Shown one piece after another: positions 63,839 through 64,000 of a stretch of DNA of 64,000 nucleotides. Source of the DNA: CAVONV01 sp963697355 (lineage in GTDB: Bacteria > Acidobacteriota > Vicinamibacteria > Marinacidobacterales > DATDRI01); the NCBI GenBank assembly GCA_963697355.1, contig CAVONV010000011.1, forward strand, positions 310,001-374,000, read 5' to 3'. A model generated the notes under the pieces. The model searched no databases and was not told the DNA's origin. It saw only the letters and a program-made list of their open reading frames with translations. Position 1 is the first letter of the stretch, and each line of letters starts with the position of its first letter. The position numbers and the translations under genes were made by a program.

Positions 63839-64000
63839 ATGAAACTCGATCTCCGCGAGAAAGATGGTGTGGCTATCCTGGAGATCAAGAGTGAGCTGAC
63901 TTCAGGTGGTGGAGACACCATACTTCGAGAAGCCGTGGATACAATACTCGCATCAGGACGTAGCCAAATCCTCCTCAATCTCTCTCGGTTGCAGTCCATG
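63839..64000 (+). CDS. STAS-domain anti-sigma factor antagonist (partial, runs off the window)
   Basis: 54 residues from ATG 63839 to the window edge. The beta-alpha pattern GVAILEIKSELTSGGGDTIL.. followed by ILLNLSRLQSM matches an STAS domain of the RsbV/SpoIIAA type. The Ser of LSRLQSM region precedes where the phosphorylation site would lie. It could pair with the RsbW-like kinase at 45461-45886 in a partner-switching module. The C-terminus is not in the window. Confidence 0.85.
   Translation, partial: MKLDLREKDGVAILEIKSELTSGGGDTILREAVDTILASGRSQILLNLSRLQSM

Overview
The window looks like an ordinary chromosomal segment of a Gram-negative (diderm), rod-shaped bacterium that is moderately GC-rich by eye. 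Diderm features are a GT9 heptosyltransferase-type enzyme, an outer-membrane beta-barrel protein, lipoproteins with lipoboxes, a PpiD/SurA-type periplasmic chaperone and a DegP/DegQ protease. The mix of S9 peptidase, secreted glutaminyl cyclase, FecR protein, AmmeMemoRadiSam proteins, RNase Y and an mre-mrd-rng block would suit Acidobacteriota or a related phylum. That placement is an inference and no marker here settles it.

Layout. 0.4-2.5 kb: a di-heme cytochrome lipoprotein, an unrecognised protein and a methyltransferase. 2.5-6.0 kb: a DEDDh exonuclease, a glutaminyl cyclase, and a DUF3311 + sodium:solute symporter pair. 6.0-9.7 kb: a Zn/Mn-type ABC uptake operon running into an M20 metallopeptidase. 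9.8-17.2 kb: an exported PHP-domain protein, rpmB, an MBL-fold hydrolase, hemB with a SufE-like gene, an S9 peptidase and bcp. 17.3-25.1 kb: an accessory block (membrane protein, asnB, radical SAM, hexapeptide acyltransferase, epimerase, two paralogous lipoproteins), in which asnB and the radical SAM gene are broken by many frameshifts. 25.2-34.4 kb, minus strand: GT2, DUF2062, thiL, rny, a possible structured RNA, zapA, a ZapB-like gene, rplT, rpmI, infC (with an AUU start), thrS and tRNA-Val. 34.5-42.4 kb: pilB, a frameshifted phoU, a Na/Pi cotransporter, AmmeMemoRadiSam A and B, DedA and a DegP-like protease. 42.5-50.9 kb: a beta-barrel protein, inositol monophosphatase, small membrane proteins, an RsbW-like kinase, aroA-aroK-phosphoesterase, GT9 and a TPR protein. 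50.9-58.6 kb: rng, rodA, mrdA, mreD, mreC, mreB (rod-shape elongasome). 58.7-64 kb: GAF-GGDEF, FecR, ppiD and the start of a STAS protein.

The most unusual structure is between genes. Period-8 repeats (AACTCAAG / ACTCGAGA), an ~85-bp palindromic repeat in at least two full copies, CGCCAAG-type repeats and a CTACTTT tandem sit at gene 3' ends. In several cases they supply the last codons and the stop codon (thiL, DUF2062, suhB-like, phoU). A second theme is clustered frameshifts (17.9-20.6 kb, 36.6-36.74 kb, one base at about 62.03 kb), which may be assembly errors or local gene decay. I did not find a convincing new multi-gene system. The best candidates for novelty are the repeats, a 128-bp inverted-repeat-bounded element at 44.33-44.46 kb, and the radical SAM + AsnB + acyltransferase cluster.
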